Assembly (NCBI GenBank): GCA_937924855.1
Contig: CALEYQ010000001.1
Span: forward strand, 1 to 64,000
DNA from: an uncultured Bacteroidota bacterium
GTDB taxonomy: Bacteria > Bacteroidota > Bacteroidia > JADZBD01
Direction of reading: 5' to 3'
Length of the DNA: 64,000 nt
The translations under genes and the position numbers were made by a program. A model generated the notes under the pieces. That model was not told where the DNA came from. It saw only the letters and a program-made list of their open reading frames with translations, and ran no database searches. This document shows positions 32,109 to 42,452 of this stretch, piece by piece. Every line of letters starts with the position of its first letter. Positions within the stretch are counted from its first letter, which is position 1.

Positions 32109-35100
32109 CATATTGATGCAGGACCCCTAAATTATCTTTTACATATATTTTCCAAACATATACATCCTGCTGGACAATTGACGATCCGGTATTGTTCACC
32201 CGGCCGTTCCAGCCTTCGGTTACTTTATTGGTATGGAATATCTGCATGCCCCAACGATCGAACACGTAGAAGTCGTAAGAGCTTGGATCCCAATAGATTC
32301 CCTCAGGAATAAAGATGTCGTTTCTACCATCCCCGTTGGGGGTAAATGCATTGGGCACAAAGAAAGTGTAATCGGGCTTTACTTCCAGTCCCATTACTAC
32401 AGTATCCCGACATCCCTCCGGACTGATTGCAATAAGTGATACATAATACAGGCCGGTATCGGTGTAGGTATAGGTAGGATTTTGCAGGTTGCTGGTTGCC
32501 GTTTGGCTGTTAGGGTCGAAGAACCACTGCCATTGGTTGGCACCGATTGACTGATCCGTGAAATTCACGAGGCCAAACAGGGCGGTAGGTGAGGTAGGAC
32601 TCCAGGTAAAGGCGGCAACCGGATCGGGATGAACCGTGATCATTCCGGGTACAGAAGTAGTGGCGGAACAACCATTGGCATCCACAATGGAAAGGGTTAC
32701 ATCGTAGGCGCCTGGATTTGCAAAACAAATCTGACTGGGGTTCTGAACGTTTGAGGTAGATGGGTTCCCACCCTGGAAAGTCCAGTTATAGGTTGTTGCA
32801 GCGGTAGTTGTGAAAAAATCGGTGCAGAAACCGGGCGATTCACAACCGCTGCTCACAGGTGTGGTAATGGCAACCACCGGTGGAGGGTTAACTGTAATAG
32901 CCACAGTTCCGGTTGAAACAGGCTGGGTACAGTTATCAGATACAGTAACGGTATAGGTAGTAGTGGTGCTTGGGCAAACCTGAATGGCACTTCCGGTCAT
33001 TCCGCCGGGAGCCCATGAATAAGTATATGGACCGCCATTACCTCCGCTACCCATGGCAGTTAATGTGGCACAAACGCCGGGACAAACTACGGCCTGGCTC
33101 GTGTTGGCATTTACAGCCAGGGGAGGACGAACGGTCACCACCACGGTACTTGTGGTACTGCAACTATTGGCATCAGTTACAGTAACTGTGTAAGTAGTTG
33201 TGGTGGTAGGACAAACCTGCACCTGTTGACCGGGTAAGTTCCCGGGATTCCATACATAAGTTAAGGTGCCTGTTCCTCCGCTGCCGCTTGCATTAAGATT
33301 TGTGCAGGCCCCTGAGCAAATAGTGATGGGGGCAATGGGACTAATTGAAACCTGAGTAGGTTGTGTAATAGTAACAGTTGTTGAGGAAGAACAATTGTTG
33401 GCATCGGTAACCGTAACTGTATAGGTGCCTGCGCACAAACCGGTAGCGTTGGCTCCATTACCTCCGCTGGGTGCCCAGGTGTAATTGAAGGGTCCCGTTC
33501 CACCGTTAATGGTGGTATTTGCAGTTCCGTCGCAAGCGTTAAAACAGGTAACATTTGTTGAGCCGGAAATGCTGATTTGAACCCCGGGAGTGTTGGCAAC
33601 GGTTACGCATCCTGTTGCGGTACATCCGTTGGCATCGGTAACAGTTACGCAATAATTATTTGGACCAACATTATTTACAGTGGCAGTATTATAATTTCCG
33701 GGCGTCCACAGATAAGTGTAGCCGGGAACACCTCCGGAGGCCGAAACAGAAATACTACCATCAGGCTGACCGCAATTTGCCGGCGTTGAGTTAAGGTTTA
33801 AAACAATGGGAGGAGGGGAGGAAACAATGGCCGTGTCGGAAGCAGTACATCCTGAGGCATCAGTTACGGTTACCGTATAGGTGCCAGGACAAAGGTTATT
33901 AATACTTGCATTTGTTCCACCGTTCGACCAGCTATAGCTGAAAGGTCCGGTTCCTCCGCTCACAATAACAACGCCCTGCCCGGTACAGTTATAACTGCAC
34001 TGGGTTGAAAACCCGGCTGTGTTCAAGCTTATCTGTGGGTTCACGGTAACAGTAACAGTAGCTGTTCCACTACACCCGGAGGCATCAGTAACAGTTACAG
34101 TATATGTTGTTGTTGCACTTGGAGTAGCCGTAGGATTTGAAATATTAGGGTTCGAAAGTCCTGTTGTTGGAGACCAGGAATAAGTTACACCACCACTTGC
34201 ATTAAGCTGGGTGCTACCCTGGTAACAAATAAGAACATTGGGTCCGGCACTGGCATTTTGAAGGGAAGTAACGTTAACGGTTACAGTAGCAGTTCCGGAA
34301 CAATTTCCATCGCTCGCCGTCACCGTATATATAGTAGTGGTGGTGGGAGAGGCAATTGGGTTGGGAATATTCGGATTGTTGAGTCCCGTGGCAGGTGCCC
34401 AGGTATAGGATGTAGCACCTGTTGCACTGGCATTGAGTTGAATGTTATTTCCCGCACAAATGGTAGTAGTAGCAGGGTTCACATTCACCGTAAGCGAGGA
34501 CACGTTTACGATTACCTGGTCGGTAACGGTAACGGTTGTGTTGTTGCAATTGGTGTGAACCACCTGAGCGGTGTAGGTTGTGGTAATGGTTGGACAAACG
34601 TTAATTGAAGTTCCGGTTCCTACCTGAGTAGGACCATTCCACCATGTTACCGCATAGGTGTTAACTCCGGTTGGAGTATATCTTCTGCCTTCGTTATTGG
34701 CAGTCCATTGCGTTGGGCTATTACGACCCGGTACTACAACCGCGGCATTACCAGCAGCATTGTGAATGGCCTGAATGGCACGTCCCTGGTTCCAGGTTGC
34801 ACATAAAGGCTTAACGGCAATAAAGTTGTCGATTATGTTGGTGGTTTCGTAAAGAACAATCTGTTGTGTGGCAGGGGTTCCACAACTATACATAGGAACC
34901 GCATTATAAGAAACAACTAACCGACGGCAGGGGGTAACACCATAAGTCTGGTAACGGATGGTTCCGCCAACAGAAGGGTTAATATCCTGCCAGGGTCCCA
35001 TAATGCAATTCCTTGGAGAAGCGCCGGACGCATCCGGAACTGGATTGTTAATAACCCAGGTTGAAGTAGTGGCACTAAACCCAACCCATCCATTAGATCC

Positions 35101-35424
35101 AATAATGAAACTGTTATAAACTGTTCCGAAATAGCAAAAGGGAAAGGGTAGTGGGATAAGGGCAGTTTGACCGTCATCTGGAAGCGCAACAGCAGTTCCT
35201 GCAGTAAAAGGATCAGGGGCATAAGGTATTTGCGCCACAGAATAAGATGTGGTAGCATTACTGGGAACCGGGATTGCGGTCAATGTGGTACAATTGGGGG
35301 AACAAATTGTTACATCCGGACCTGCATTTACTGAAACGCAAGTTTGTGCATTGTAACTATTTGAAAAGCAAACAATTGAAAAAATTCCTAAGAATTTTAA
35401 CGATTTAGTTATATAGTTTCTCAT
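32083..35424 (-). CDS. T9SS-exported adhesin with SprB-like and PKD repeats, type B sorting domain
   Basis: A 1113-residue surface protein. After a signal peptide (about 1-26) comes an N-terminal globular region (about 27-270) that includes IIGSNGWVGFSATTSTW, a pattern found in large Bacteroidota adhesins. Many Ig-like repeats follow, several of SprB-repeat type (GTGPFSYSWSNGG...CPGTYTVTVTDASGCTA) and others of the TTTYTVTVTDAxxCS type. A PKD-like domain (about 910-1010) leads to a type B, gliding-motility-associated C-terminal domain (VPNAFTPNGDGRNDIFIPEG near 1030, ending VGHVSVIR). Export by T9SS is expected, and adhesion or gliding is the likely role. I chose the ATG at 35424, directly before the signal peptide; the frame opens 63 bases earlier. 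Confidence 0.92.
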   Translation of the reverse strand: MRNYITKSLKFLGIFSIVCFSNSYNAQTCVSVNAGPDVTICSPNCTTLTAIPVPSNATTSYSVAQIPYAPDPFTAGTAVALPDDGQTALIPLPFPFCYFGTVYNSFIIGSNGWVGFSATTSTWVINNPVPDASGASPRNCIMGPWQDINPSVGGTIRYQTYGVTPCRRLVVSYNAVPMYSCGTPATQQIVLYETTNIIDNFIAVKPLCATWNQGRAIQAIHNAAGNAAVVVPGRNSPTQWTANNEGRRYTPTGVNTYAVTWWNGPTQVGTGTSINVCPTITTTYTAQVVHTNCNNTTVTVTDQVIVNVSSLTVNVNPATTTICAGNNIQLNASATGATSYTWAPATGLNNPNIPNPIASPTTTTIYTVTASDGNCSGTATVTVNVTSLQNASAGPNVLICYQGSTQLNASGGVTYSWSPTTGLSNPNISNPTATPSATTTYTVTVTDASGCSGTATVTVTVNPQISLNTAGFSTQCSYNCTGQGVVIVSGGTGPFSYSWSNGGTNASINNLCPGTYTVTVTDASGCTASDTAIVSSPPPIVLNLNSTPANCGQPDGSISVSASGGVPGYTYLWTPGNYNTATVNNVGPNNYCVTVTDANGCTATGCVTVANTPGVQISISGSTNVTCFNACDGTANTTINGGTGPFNYTWAPSGGNGANATGLCAGTYTVTVTDANNCSSSTTVTITQPTQVSISPIAPITICSGACTNLNASGSGGTGTLTYVWNPGNLPGQQVQVCPTTTTTYTVTVTDANSCSTTSTVVVTVRPPLAVNANTSQAVVCPGVCATLTAMGSGGNGGPYTYSWAPGGMTGSAIQVCPSTTTTYTVTVSDNCTQPVSTGTVAITVNPPPVVAITTPVSSGCESPGFCTDFFTTTAATTYNWTFQGGNPSTSNVQNPSQICFANPGAYDVTLSIVDANGCSATTSVPGMITVHPDPVAAFTWSPTSPTALFGLVNFTDQSIGANQWQWFFDPNSQTATSNLQNPTYTYTDTGLYYVSLIAISPEGCRDTVVMGLEVKPDYTFFVPNAFTPNGDGRNDIFIPEGIYWDPSSYDFYVFDRWGMQIFHTNKVTEGWNGRVNNTGSSIVQQDVYVWKIYVKDNLGVLHQYVGHVSVIR

Positions 35425-35566
35425 TTTGGTTTTAGGGATCTCATAATTAAGACATAAGCCCGGCTTCTTTAGTTGCATAAGTGGCATATTAAAACTTTAT
35501 TAAAAAACCTTCCCGTCCATTTTTTTTGTTCGCGTGCAATTTTTATTTTTGTGGACTACCCTTAAA

Positions 35567-35800
35567 ATGTTAATAAAGAAGATATTAGAATGGTTCGAAG
35601 GCCATGCCTTTGGGGTTTGCTCCTCTCTGGGCCGTCGCCTGGGGATTAAAAGCACTACCATCCGTATGTATTTCGTTTACCTTTCTTTCTTTACCCTGGG
35701 CTCTCCAATTATCCTTTATTTTTTTCTAGCCTTTCTTAAAGAACATAAAGATTATTTCCGGTTCAGAAGGCCTCGCCGCCCCACCGTATGGGATATCTGA
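35567..35800 (+). CDS. PspC domain membrane protein
   Basis: A 77-residue protein made of a PspC domain: GVCSSLGRRLGIKSTTIRMYFVYLSFFTLGSP (about 17-48) and a second hydrophobic helix to about residue 60. A basic tail (RFRRPRRP) ends the protein. PspC proteins sense or support envelope stress responses in the inner membrane. Many Bacteroidota carry such short, stand-alone forms. The ATG at 35567 is preferred over an upstream in-frame start at 35534, since TATTTTTG at 35544-35551 looks like a -7 box. The next gene follows after seven bases. Confidence 0.82.
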   Translation: MLIKKILEWFEGHAFGVCSSLGRRLGIKSTTIRMYFVYLSFFTLGSPIILYFFLAFLKEHKDYFRFRRPRRPTVWDI

Positions 35801-35807
35801 AACCTGA

Positions 35808-36734
35808 ATGAAAAGAATCCTGATAACCGGTTCCAACGGTTTGCTCGGTAGCAAACTTGTCAGGAAAATTTCCGAAAATCCGGCATTCCTTCCACTTTTT
35901 ACTTCCCCGGGTTCCGACCGGAATAATTTGCCTGCGGACAAATATTCCTCTCTTGATATAAGGGATGCCGCTGCGGTGGAGAAAGTGATTTTTGATTTTA
36001 AACCACAGGTTCTTATACATGCCGGAGCCATGACACAAGTTGACGCCTGTGAAACAGACCCTCCATTATGTAATGCCATAAATGTGGTGGGAACCGAAAA
36101 TATTATTGCGGCCCTTCAAAAAATGGCTTCGCCCGAACTTAATCCCCACCTGATTTTTGTTTCCACCGATTTTATTTTTGATGGGAAAAAGGGGCCTTAT
36201 TCTGAAACCGACAAACCCAATCCACTCAGCGTATATGGAAAGTCGAAACTTAATGCTGAAATTCTGGTTCAAAAAAGTGGCTTGCCATGGTCTATTGCAA
36301 GAACCGTGTTGGTGTATGGGTATGAGCCCGGACTAAGCCGCACCAATTTTTTGCTCTGGATAAAATCTTCCCTCGAGAAAAACAGCAAAATAAAAGTGGT
36401 TAAAGACCAGGTAAGAACCCCAACCCTGGCCGAAGATCTGGCCGATGGCCTGCTTGCCATTGCTGGAAAATCTGCCTTGGGAATTTTCAACCTGAGCGGC
36501 CCGGATGGAGGAAGTATTTATGAAATCGCACTCCGGATAGCTGAATTCTGGAAATTAAATTCCGGTCTCATCGAGCCGGTACTTACAAAAGACCTTTCAC
36601 AACCAGCCCCGCGACCTCCGGTTACAGGTTTTGTAATTGAAAAGGCCCGTGAAATTCTTGGATTTAATCCGAAATCGTTTGCGGAGGGTATGTTACTGGT
36701 AGATGCTCAACTGAAAAAACTCAAAGAATCCTGA
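35808..36734 (+). CDS. RmlD-like dTDP-4-dehydrorhamnose reductase family protein
   Basis: A 308-residue extended-SDR protein. The Rossmann loop ITGSNGLLGSKLVRKI is at residues 4-19, VLIHAGAMTQVDACE near 66-80, the structural Asp-containing STDFIFDGKKGPYSE near 117, and the catalytic Tyr-x3-Lys in YGKSKLNAE near 144. This is the RmlD-like branch, whose best-known member makes dTDP-L-rhamnose, but no rmlA, rmlB or rmlC is nearby, so the sugar substrate remains open. It is probably co-transcribed with the PspC gene. Its 3' end overlaps the convergent SpoIIE phosphatase gene by 14 bases. Confidence 0.86.
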   Translation: MKRILITGSNGLLGSKLVRKISENPAFLPLFTSPGSDRNNLPADKYSSLDIRDAAAVEKVIFDFKPQVLIHAGAMTQVDACETDPPLCNAINVVGTENIIAALQKMASPELNPHLIFVSTDFIFDGKKGPYSETDKPNPLSVYGKSKLNAEILVQKSGLPWSIARTVLVYGYEPGLSRTNFLLWIKSSLEKNSKIKVVKDQVRTPTLAEDLADGLLAIAGKSALGIFNLSGPDGGSIYEIALRIAEFWKLNSGLIEPVLTKDLSQPAPRPPVTGFVIEKAREILGFNPKSFAEGMLLVDAQLKKLKES

Positions 36735-38871
36735 TTCCTGCCAGACAGATATCATCTACCTGATCGTAACCTGCTTTCCAGGTTTCAATTTCTCTGTCAA
36801 TACTGTTTTTTTGTTCCTGGGGAGGAAGGGCGTGAATCTTTTGGAGCAATTCCTGCAGGCGCCGGTATTTGAATTTTTTTCCTTCCCTGCCCCCGAACTG
36901 GTCTGCTATGCCATCGGAGAATACGAATATTACAGATCCTGAAGAAGGTGATAATTTACCGGTAGAAAAGGGCTTTGCAAATTCTGAATACCCAACGGGT
37001 TGTTTGTCGCACCGGTATTCCATGGTTTCGTTATTGCCGGTAACATAAAACCGGCCGTTTCCTCCTGCAAATAATATTTCACCTCCGGCTTTCGGAAAAC
37101 GAAACAAACACATGTCCATTCCATCGCGGTTCTCACCGGCTTTACCCGTTTGCTTTAAGGTGGAAATTATTTTATTCCGGAGCTCATCCATAATAAGACC
37201 CGGATCGTCCACTTTTTTTTCTGAAATAATTTCGTGCAAAAAGGAAGTTCCAATCATCGACATAAAAGCTCCCGGAACCCCATGTCCGGTACAATCTGCA
37301 AGGGCAAAAAATTTAGCCTCGGGTGTTTCTTCCACAAAATAAAAATCACCGCTTACAATATCACGGGGCTTAAACAAAACAAAGGCATCAGGAAACAATT
37401 GTTTTATTTTTTCGGGCGAGGGCAATAATGACTCCTGAATTTTCCGGGCGTAATTGATGCTGTCGGTTATGTCTTTGTTTTTCTCCTCTACCAGCCTTTT
37501 CTGGTGCTCCAGCTCTTTGGTCCTTTCCTTTACCTGGGTTTCCAGCAGCAGATTCTGATTGGCCAGAATGCGTTGTTTTTCTTTTTCCTGTTCCAGGTTT
37601 TTTTGACTTAAAGCCTCCACTTCGGCGAGTTTTGCGGTTAAGCTTTTGTTGGTTTGGGAAATATCACGGGCAAGGTAAACCGACATGGAGGCAGGAATGC
37701 CCATGAAAATCAGAAACACTAAAGTCAGTAAAAAAACTTCCATCCATCCCAGAGTAAAGACCCTTATGTCTCCTTGTAGAATTATGGGTGTGAGCGCCAC
37801 CAGGATAAACAAAAGTGCAATGGAAATTATGGCTCCACCTAATATCCAGGATCCGCTTACTTTTCGACGGATGCCGACAATTATGGCCCGGATGCTTTCA
37901 AATCCCGCCGCCAGCATTATTAAAAGAATTCCACCTATGGCAAGATCCTCATTTAAAAGCAAAACAATATCCGTGAGCAGGCCAAAACCAAAGAAAAACC
38001 AAAAGGCTCGGGGGAATTTGGGATACACAACGGCATAGGAAAAAGCGAGAAGAGAAATAAAAATAAAAGGAATAACAAAAAGAATGAAAAGGGTAGTGTA
38101 ATTCTGAACATCGGTATCAGGGTTCAAAAAGCTAAAGGCGCCTCCGGCAAATAAAATTCCCAAAGACCCAACAAAAAGACTGTAAAATAAATGGGCGCGT
38201 TTGATCCGGTAAAAAAGATAAATCAGAAAATGGAGCATACCCAGGGTTAGCAAAATGGCCCCGAGAATGGAAAAAATGGCCGGCAGGATTCCGGCCATTA
38301 AATAAGCGTTCAGGTTTTTTTGATTTCCCATCACCCCTTCAATTTTAAATCCCCCCAGAGGCAGGCCCTGTTCATCGAAATGATGGGCAAAGTCGTGATT
38401 CGAATACCTTACGGCAATCAGGTGGGGAAAAGTATCGTGAATGGGAAAATAATAAGGGACTTTATAAGGAGTAAACCGCTTTTCAGTCGAAGCTGAATCG
38501 GAAACGATTCCATAAGTACCGATTAGTTTTCCATCCAGGTATATTTCCGAAGCTCCTTTGTGATGTACAACTATCCCGAAAGGTTCTTTCAATACATCCG
38601 GATGGAGTTTTATCCAAAGATGAGCCCAAATGACATCTCCCTTGAAAAACCCGGGTGGGCCGGGATGTTCAGGATTTCCCTTCACCCAATCCTTATCAAA
38701 AACCAGAGGCCTGTGCAATGAGTCGGCCTTCTCATGGGTAAACATCCAATTTTCTTTCAGGAAATATCCGTGTAATTGTTTGAAATTGCCGGGCAGGATT
38801 TGCAGGGTGTCACGGCAAAAAAGCGAAGTGCCGGCAACAAGAAAAAAACAAATGGCTAAAAAAACCCGCAT
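36721..38871 (-). CDS. 7TM-receptor (7TMR-DISM) SpoIIE/PP2C-type protein phosphatase
   Basis: A 716-residue signalling protein. A signal peptide (1-19) is followed by an extracytoplasmic beta-sandwich sensor (about 20-180, 7TMR-DISM extracellular type), seven transmembrane helices (about 190-410), and a long coiled coil (about 410-470). The cytoplasmic SpoIIE phosphatase domain (about 480-716) has metal-binding aspartates in FFALADCTGHGVPGAFMSMIG and VIFVFSDGIADQF. Enzymes of this kind typically dephosphorylate anti-sigma-factor antagonists, but no partner is seen nearby. It lies 31 bases downstream of the ClC gene on the same strand, so the two may be co-transcribed. Confidence 0.9.
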   Translation of the reverse strand: MRVFLAICFFLVAGTSLFCRDTLQILPGNFKQLHGYFLKENWMFTHEKADSLHRPLVFDKDWVKGNPEHPGPPGFFKGDVIWAHLWIKLHPDVLKEPFGIVVHHKGASEIYLDGKLIGTYGIVSDSASTEKRFTPYKVPYYFPIHDTFPHLIAVRYSNHDFAHHFDEQGLPLGGFKIEGVMGNQKNLNAYLMAGILPAIFSILGAILLTLGMLHFLIYLFYRIKRAHLFYSLFVGSLGILFAGGAFSFLNPDTDVQNYTTLFILFVIPFIFISLLAFSYAVVYPKFPRAFWFFFGFGLLTDIVLLLNEDLAIGGILLIMLAAGFESIRAIIVGIRRKVSGSWILGGAIISIALLFILVALTPIILQGDIRVFTLGWMEVFLLTLVFLIFMGIPASMSVYLARDISQTNKSLTAKLAEVEALSQKNLEQEKEKQRILANQNLLLETQVKERTKELEHQKRLVEEKNKDITDSINYARKIQESLLPSPEKIKQLFPDAFVLFKPRDIVSGDFYFVEETPEAKFFALADCTGHGVPGAFMSMIGTSFLHEIISEKKVDDPGLIMDELRNKIISTLKQTGKAGENRDGMDMCLFRFPKAGGEILFAGGNGRFYVTGNNETMEYRCDKQPVGYSEFAKPFSTGKLSPSSGSVIFVFSDGIADQFGGREGKKFKYRRLQELLQKIHALPPQEQKNSIDREIETWKAGYDQVDDICLAGIRIL

Positions 38872-38902
38872 TCGGTAAAGGTAAATAATCCCCTCCTTTT
38901 AC

Positions 38903-40672
38903 TTAACCTGAAAATCCGGAAGGCGATTTTCTGACGTTGTCGAGATAGGCGTTGAAAATATCACGCGAGCGAATATACCCGGTTAACTTCCCGTTTTCTT
39001 CGACAGCCACCTTGTCCACATCAAACTCCAATAAAATTTTCAGCGCCTTTCCCAGGTTATCCGAAGGGTGAACGGAAGGGATGTTTTTTTCGGAAACATC
39101 ACCAACGAGGTTATAGTTCCGGGGTGTTTTTCGTAAGGAAAAGATACCGGCATATTCCCCGTTCTTTCCTTCTACAACAAAATCTGATGAATGTATCTGA
39201 GCTGCCAGGGCAGCTACATCTTCGGGACCGGAATTTTCATGCAGCCAGGCAAATTTTCTGAGCTCCGGGAACCGATCCCGGATGATGATTTTTTCCATCT
39301 GGTCTATCTTCATGTCCCAGGCATGGGCCGGACTCATAAACCTGTTTTCGGCCTGATGCTTGTATATGGAAATCCGTTTTCCCAAAATAAAAGTAAAGAT
39401 GGAAACTATGATTAGGGGTGGGAGCAGGGAGTAGGTTCCCGTCATTTCGCAAATCATAACAATTCCGGCTATGGGGGCACTGGCAACACCGGCATAAAAG
39501 GCTCCCATACCCACTACCACATAACTGGCAATGTTCAGGTTTATCTCGGGAATAAAATACTGGGCCAGGGTTCCTACCGAAGCTCCCAGCATGCCTCCGA
39601 TAAAAAGTGAAGGGCCGAATACGCCCCCGCTTCCACCGCTGCCAATGGTTAATGTTGTGGCAAATATTTTCAAAAAAGCTATGGCCAGAAAGCCCAGCGA
39701 TATCCAGAGAATCCCTTTGGGCTGATGGAAGGGTTTTACACCTGAGGCAACTTCGTTCAGGTAATTTCCACCGGTTCCCGCAACCTCGAAAAACACAAGC
39801 GAAACTCCACCCACAAGCAATCCGCCAAGCGCCGGCTTTACTACGGGGTGCAATTTTATAATGGAGAAAAATTTTCGTGTATCGTTGAATCCTCGAATGA
39901 AAAGAAATCCGAAGGGATAGCATAATATTCCCAGCAACAAATAAAATATCAGTTCCCTTAAATCAAGTAATCCGGTATTTTCAATGGGCATAAAATGTCC
40001 CGTGCCTGCAAAAGCCACATACACCAAATAAGCCGTTACGGAAGAAATAAAACAGGGAATGAGGGCATCGCTTTCAATATCTTCTTTGTAAACCATTTCG
40101 GCCGAAGTGAGCGCCCCTCCGAGAGGAGCTTTGAAAACAGCACCCAAACCCGCTGCGGTTCCGGAAAGCAGTAAGGTTCGGCGGGCTCGTGCCCCGGCTC
40201 CCGTCAATTTCGCAATGTAGGAGCCAATGCCGGCTCCAATCTGGGCAATCGGGCCTTCCTTTCCACCACTTCCTCCGGTGGCCAGTGTAAAAATCGTGGC
40301 AATGGATTTTATCAGGGGAATTTTTGGATCCATTTTCCCCTCTTCCTGATGAAAAGTTTTTATCAGTTGATCGGTGCCCGTTCCCGCACTGGCTTTTGAA
40401 AATTTCCAGGTAATCAAACCCGTGGCCAACCCGCCGAGGGCAGGCAGTAAGACAACCAAAAGCATCGTCGTAATTCCAGGCAGGTTCCGGCTGCCTCCCA
40501 GGGTAGAGGAGATGTCGGTATAAAAGGTGTAACCATGAAGATTTTCAACACCCTGCTCCGCTAAACTCAGCAAGCCCACAAAGGCAATGGCACCCAAACC
40601 CGTAACCAACCCAACTGCCAGCGAAAGCAGGTAAACGGTATGATTGGGTCTGAGTTTAATTTTCTTCAACAT
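38903..40672 (-). CDS. ClC-family chloride transporter with C-terminal CBS pair
   Basis: A 589-residue membrane protein: a ClC core of about 440 residues with multiple helices, followed by two CBS domains (about 465-580; VGDVSEKNIPSVHPSDNLGKALKILLEFDVDKVAV). The conserved ion-path motifs are GGSGGKEGPIAQIGAGIGS and GSGGSGGVFGPSLFIG. The Glu of GKEGP is the gating glutamate found in both antiporters and channels. Prokaryotic members are mostly Cl-/H+ antiporters that help in acid or osmotic stress. The CBS pair probably binds a nucleotide. The start is the ATG at 40672; a TTG three bases upstream is not needed. Confidence 0.93.
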   Translation of the reverse strand: MLKKIKLRPNHTVYLLSLAVGLVTGLGAIAFVGLLSLAEQGVENLHGYTFYTDISSTLGGSRNLPGITTMLLVVLLPALGGLATGLITWKFSKASAGTGTDQLIKTFHQEEGKMDPKIPLIKSIATIFTLATGGSGGKEGPIAQIGAGIGSYIAKLTGAGARARRTLLLSGTAAGLGAVFKAPLGGALTSAEMVYKEDIESDALIPCFISSVTAYLVYVAFAGTGHFMPIENTGLLDLRELIFYLLLGILCYPFGFLFIRGFNDTRKFFSIIKLHPVVKPALGGLLVGGVSLVFFEVAGTGGNYLNEVASGVKPFHQPKGILWISLGFLAIAFLKIFATTLTIGSGGSGGVFGPSLFIGGMLGASVGTLAQYFIPEINLNIASYVVVGMGAFYAGVASAPIAGIVMICEMTGTYSLLPPLIIVSIFTFILGKRISIYKHQAENRFMSPAHAWDMKIDQMEKIIIRDRFPELRKFAWLHENSGPEDVAALAAQIHSSDFVVEGKNGEYAGIFSLRKTPRNYNLVGDVSEKNIPSVHPSDNLGKALKILLEFDVDKVAVEENGKLTGYIRSRDIFNAYLDNVRKSPSGFSG

Positions 40673-40734
40673 CAAAATATCCTGCGAAGTTAAAATTCAT
40701 TGAAAAATTAAGCCGTAAATAAATGAACTTGTTT

Positions 40735-40742
40735 AAATTTGG
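40735..40742 (+). promoter_or_regulatory. Candidate -7 box of the NSS transporter gene
   Basis: TAAATTTG matches TAnnTTTG and lies 21 bases before the ATG. No TTG is found at the expected spacing. Confidence 0.35.
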
Positions 40743-40763
40743 TCCTCATCAACCCTAAAATCT

Positions 40764-42452
40764 ATGAGCAATAATGAAGCCTGGGGTTCCCGGGTAGGTT
40801 TAATTCTGGCCATGGCCGGGAATGCGGTAGGACTCGGAAATTTTCTTCGTTTTCCGGCACAGGCAGTATCCAATGGGGGAGGTGCCTTTATTATTCCTTA
40901 TCTGGTTTGTTTTTTGCTTATGGGTATTCCACTCCTCCTTATCGAATGGTCTTCGGGCCGTTATGGGGGTAAGTTCGGACATCATTCCACGCCCTTTATC
41001 CTCGACTCCATGGATCGTCGCCGGTTCTGGAAATACCTCGGCGTATTCGGAATTTTTACCAACCTGGCAGTTGCCGCTTATTATTGCTATATCGAATCAT
41101 GGACCATGTCGTATGTATATCACTCCCTGGCAGGAACATTCGACAGTATGAGCCAATCCGATGTTGCAGTTTTCTTCAATAATTATCTCAACGTAAATAC
41201 CAGCACGACCGGCCTTCCTTATGAAGCCGTAATTTTTTATGTTTTTTGTCTTTTGCTGAACACCTGGATTCTAAGTAAAGGATTGAAAGGCGTGGAAAGA
41301 GCCGCCAAAATCGGTATGCCACTCCTTATTCTATTCGGAATAATTCTGGCGGTTCGCGGCCTTACGCTGGGCACTTCCGCTGCTTCTGAGGAATTTCCCA
41401 ATGCCGATGCAATGGCCGGTTTAAATTATTTGTGGGAACCCCAATTCGATTCTCTTTCAAATCCAACCGTGTGGCTCAACGCGGCCGGACAAATATTTTT
41501 CACCCTTTCGGTAGGTATGGGAACCGTGCATTGCTATGCAGCCTATGTGAGATCGAAACAGGATGTGGCACTTAACGCCATGTCGGCAGGCTGGATGAAC
41601 GAGTTTGTTGAAGTGGTTCTAGGAAGCTTGATCGTTGTTCCCATCGCTGCCGGTTATCTTGGGCTCGATTGGATTAAAGAGAATGCAGGATTCGGAATGG
41701 CATTCAAAACCATGCCTTATCTTTTCGAACAATGGGGACCTTTCCTCTCGGCTTTTGCCGGAATGATGTGGTTCGGTCTGCTTTTCTTTGCGGGCATAAC
41801 ATCTTCACTGGCCATGGGAACCCCCTGGCAGGGATTCATGCGCGATGAGTTTAACTGGTCGCGGGAGAAATCCGCCTGGTCGTTTGGAGCAATGGTCTTT
41901 GTTTTGGGTATTCCTACTGTTTTGGTGTACCAGGTTTTACCCGGAGGCAGCATAGATCAGATTGTGTTTGACGAATACGACAACTGGGCAGGAACGGTTT
42001 CGCTTTTTGTTTTTGCCCTTGCTGAAACCATTTTGTTTGCCTGGGTGTTTGGGATGGAAAAAGGATGGAAGGAAATCAATGAAGGAGCCGACATCCGCAT
42101 TCCCAAAATTTACAAATACATTATAAAATTTGTTACCCCCGTTTTATTGTTGGCCGTTTTCCTGGGTTCCTTATTTAAACCCCTGAAAAATGACTGGCAA
42201 AGCGCCTTGTCTGGTTTATTTTCAGGACAGGGATGGACCCTTGACAACAGCTCGGTAATAAAGCAATTGTTTGTTTCGGATCTTCGCGAAAAAATTGCCA
42301 ATGCCACTGATGCCGCCGAAAAACTTCGACTCGAAGAAAAACTGGTTTACACCGCCTGTGCCCGAACCCTGTTACTTATGGTGTTCATGGGCGTGTGCTT
42401 CCTGGTATACAAAGCCTATTTAAAACGGAAATCAAATAATCCAAGTGCATGA
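40764..42452 (+). CDS. Sodium-dependent amino-acid transporter, NSS/SNF family
   Basis: A 562-residue inner-membrane symporter with about twelve helices. The family opening GNAVGLGNFLRFPAQAVSNGG (about 16-36) carries the unwound TM1 that binds Na+ and substrate, and NAAGQIFFTLSVGMG near 238 is TM6. Bacterial members such as LeuT, MhsT and MetP move amino acids with Na+. The presence of a 43-residue MetS-like partner directly downstream points to the MetP type, though the substrate (methionine, alanine or another) cannot be fixed from sequence. The stop codon overlaps the partner's ATG (ATGA). Confidence 0.94.
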   Translation: MSNNEAWGSRVGLILAMAGNAVGLGNFLRFPAQAVSNGGGAFIIPYLVCFLLMGIPLLLIEWSSGRYGGKFGHHSTPFILDSMDRRRFWKYLGVFGIFTNLAVAAYYCYIESWTMSYVYHSLAGTFDSMSQSDVAVFFNNYLNVNTSTTGLPYEAVIFYVFCLLLNTWILSKGLKGVERAAKIGMPLLILFGIILAVRGLTLGTSAASEEFPNADAMAGLNYLWEPQFDSLSNPTVWLNAAGQIFFTLSVGMGTVHCYAAYVRSKQDVALNAMSAGWMNEFVEVVLGSLIVVPIAAGYLGLDWIKENAGFGMAFKTMPYLFEQWGPFLSAFAGMMWFGLLFFAGITSSLAMGTPWQGFMRDEFNWSREKSAWSFGAMVFVLGIPTVLVYQVLPGGSIDQIVFDEYDNWAGTVSLFVFALAETILFAWVFGMEKGWKEINEGADIRIPKIYKYIIKFVTPVLLLAVFLGSLFKPLKNDWQSALSGLFSGQGWTLDNSSVIKQLFVSDLREKIANATDAAEKLRLEEKLVYTACARTLLLMVFMGVCFLVYKAYLKRKSNNPSA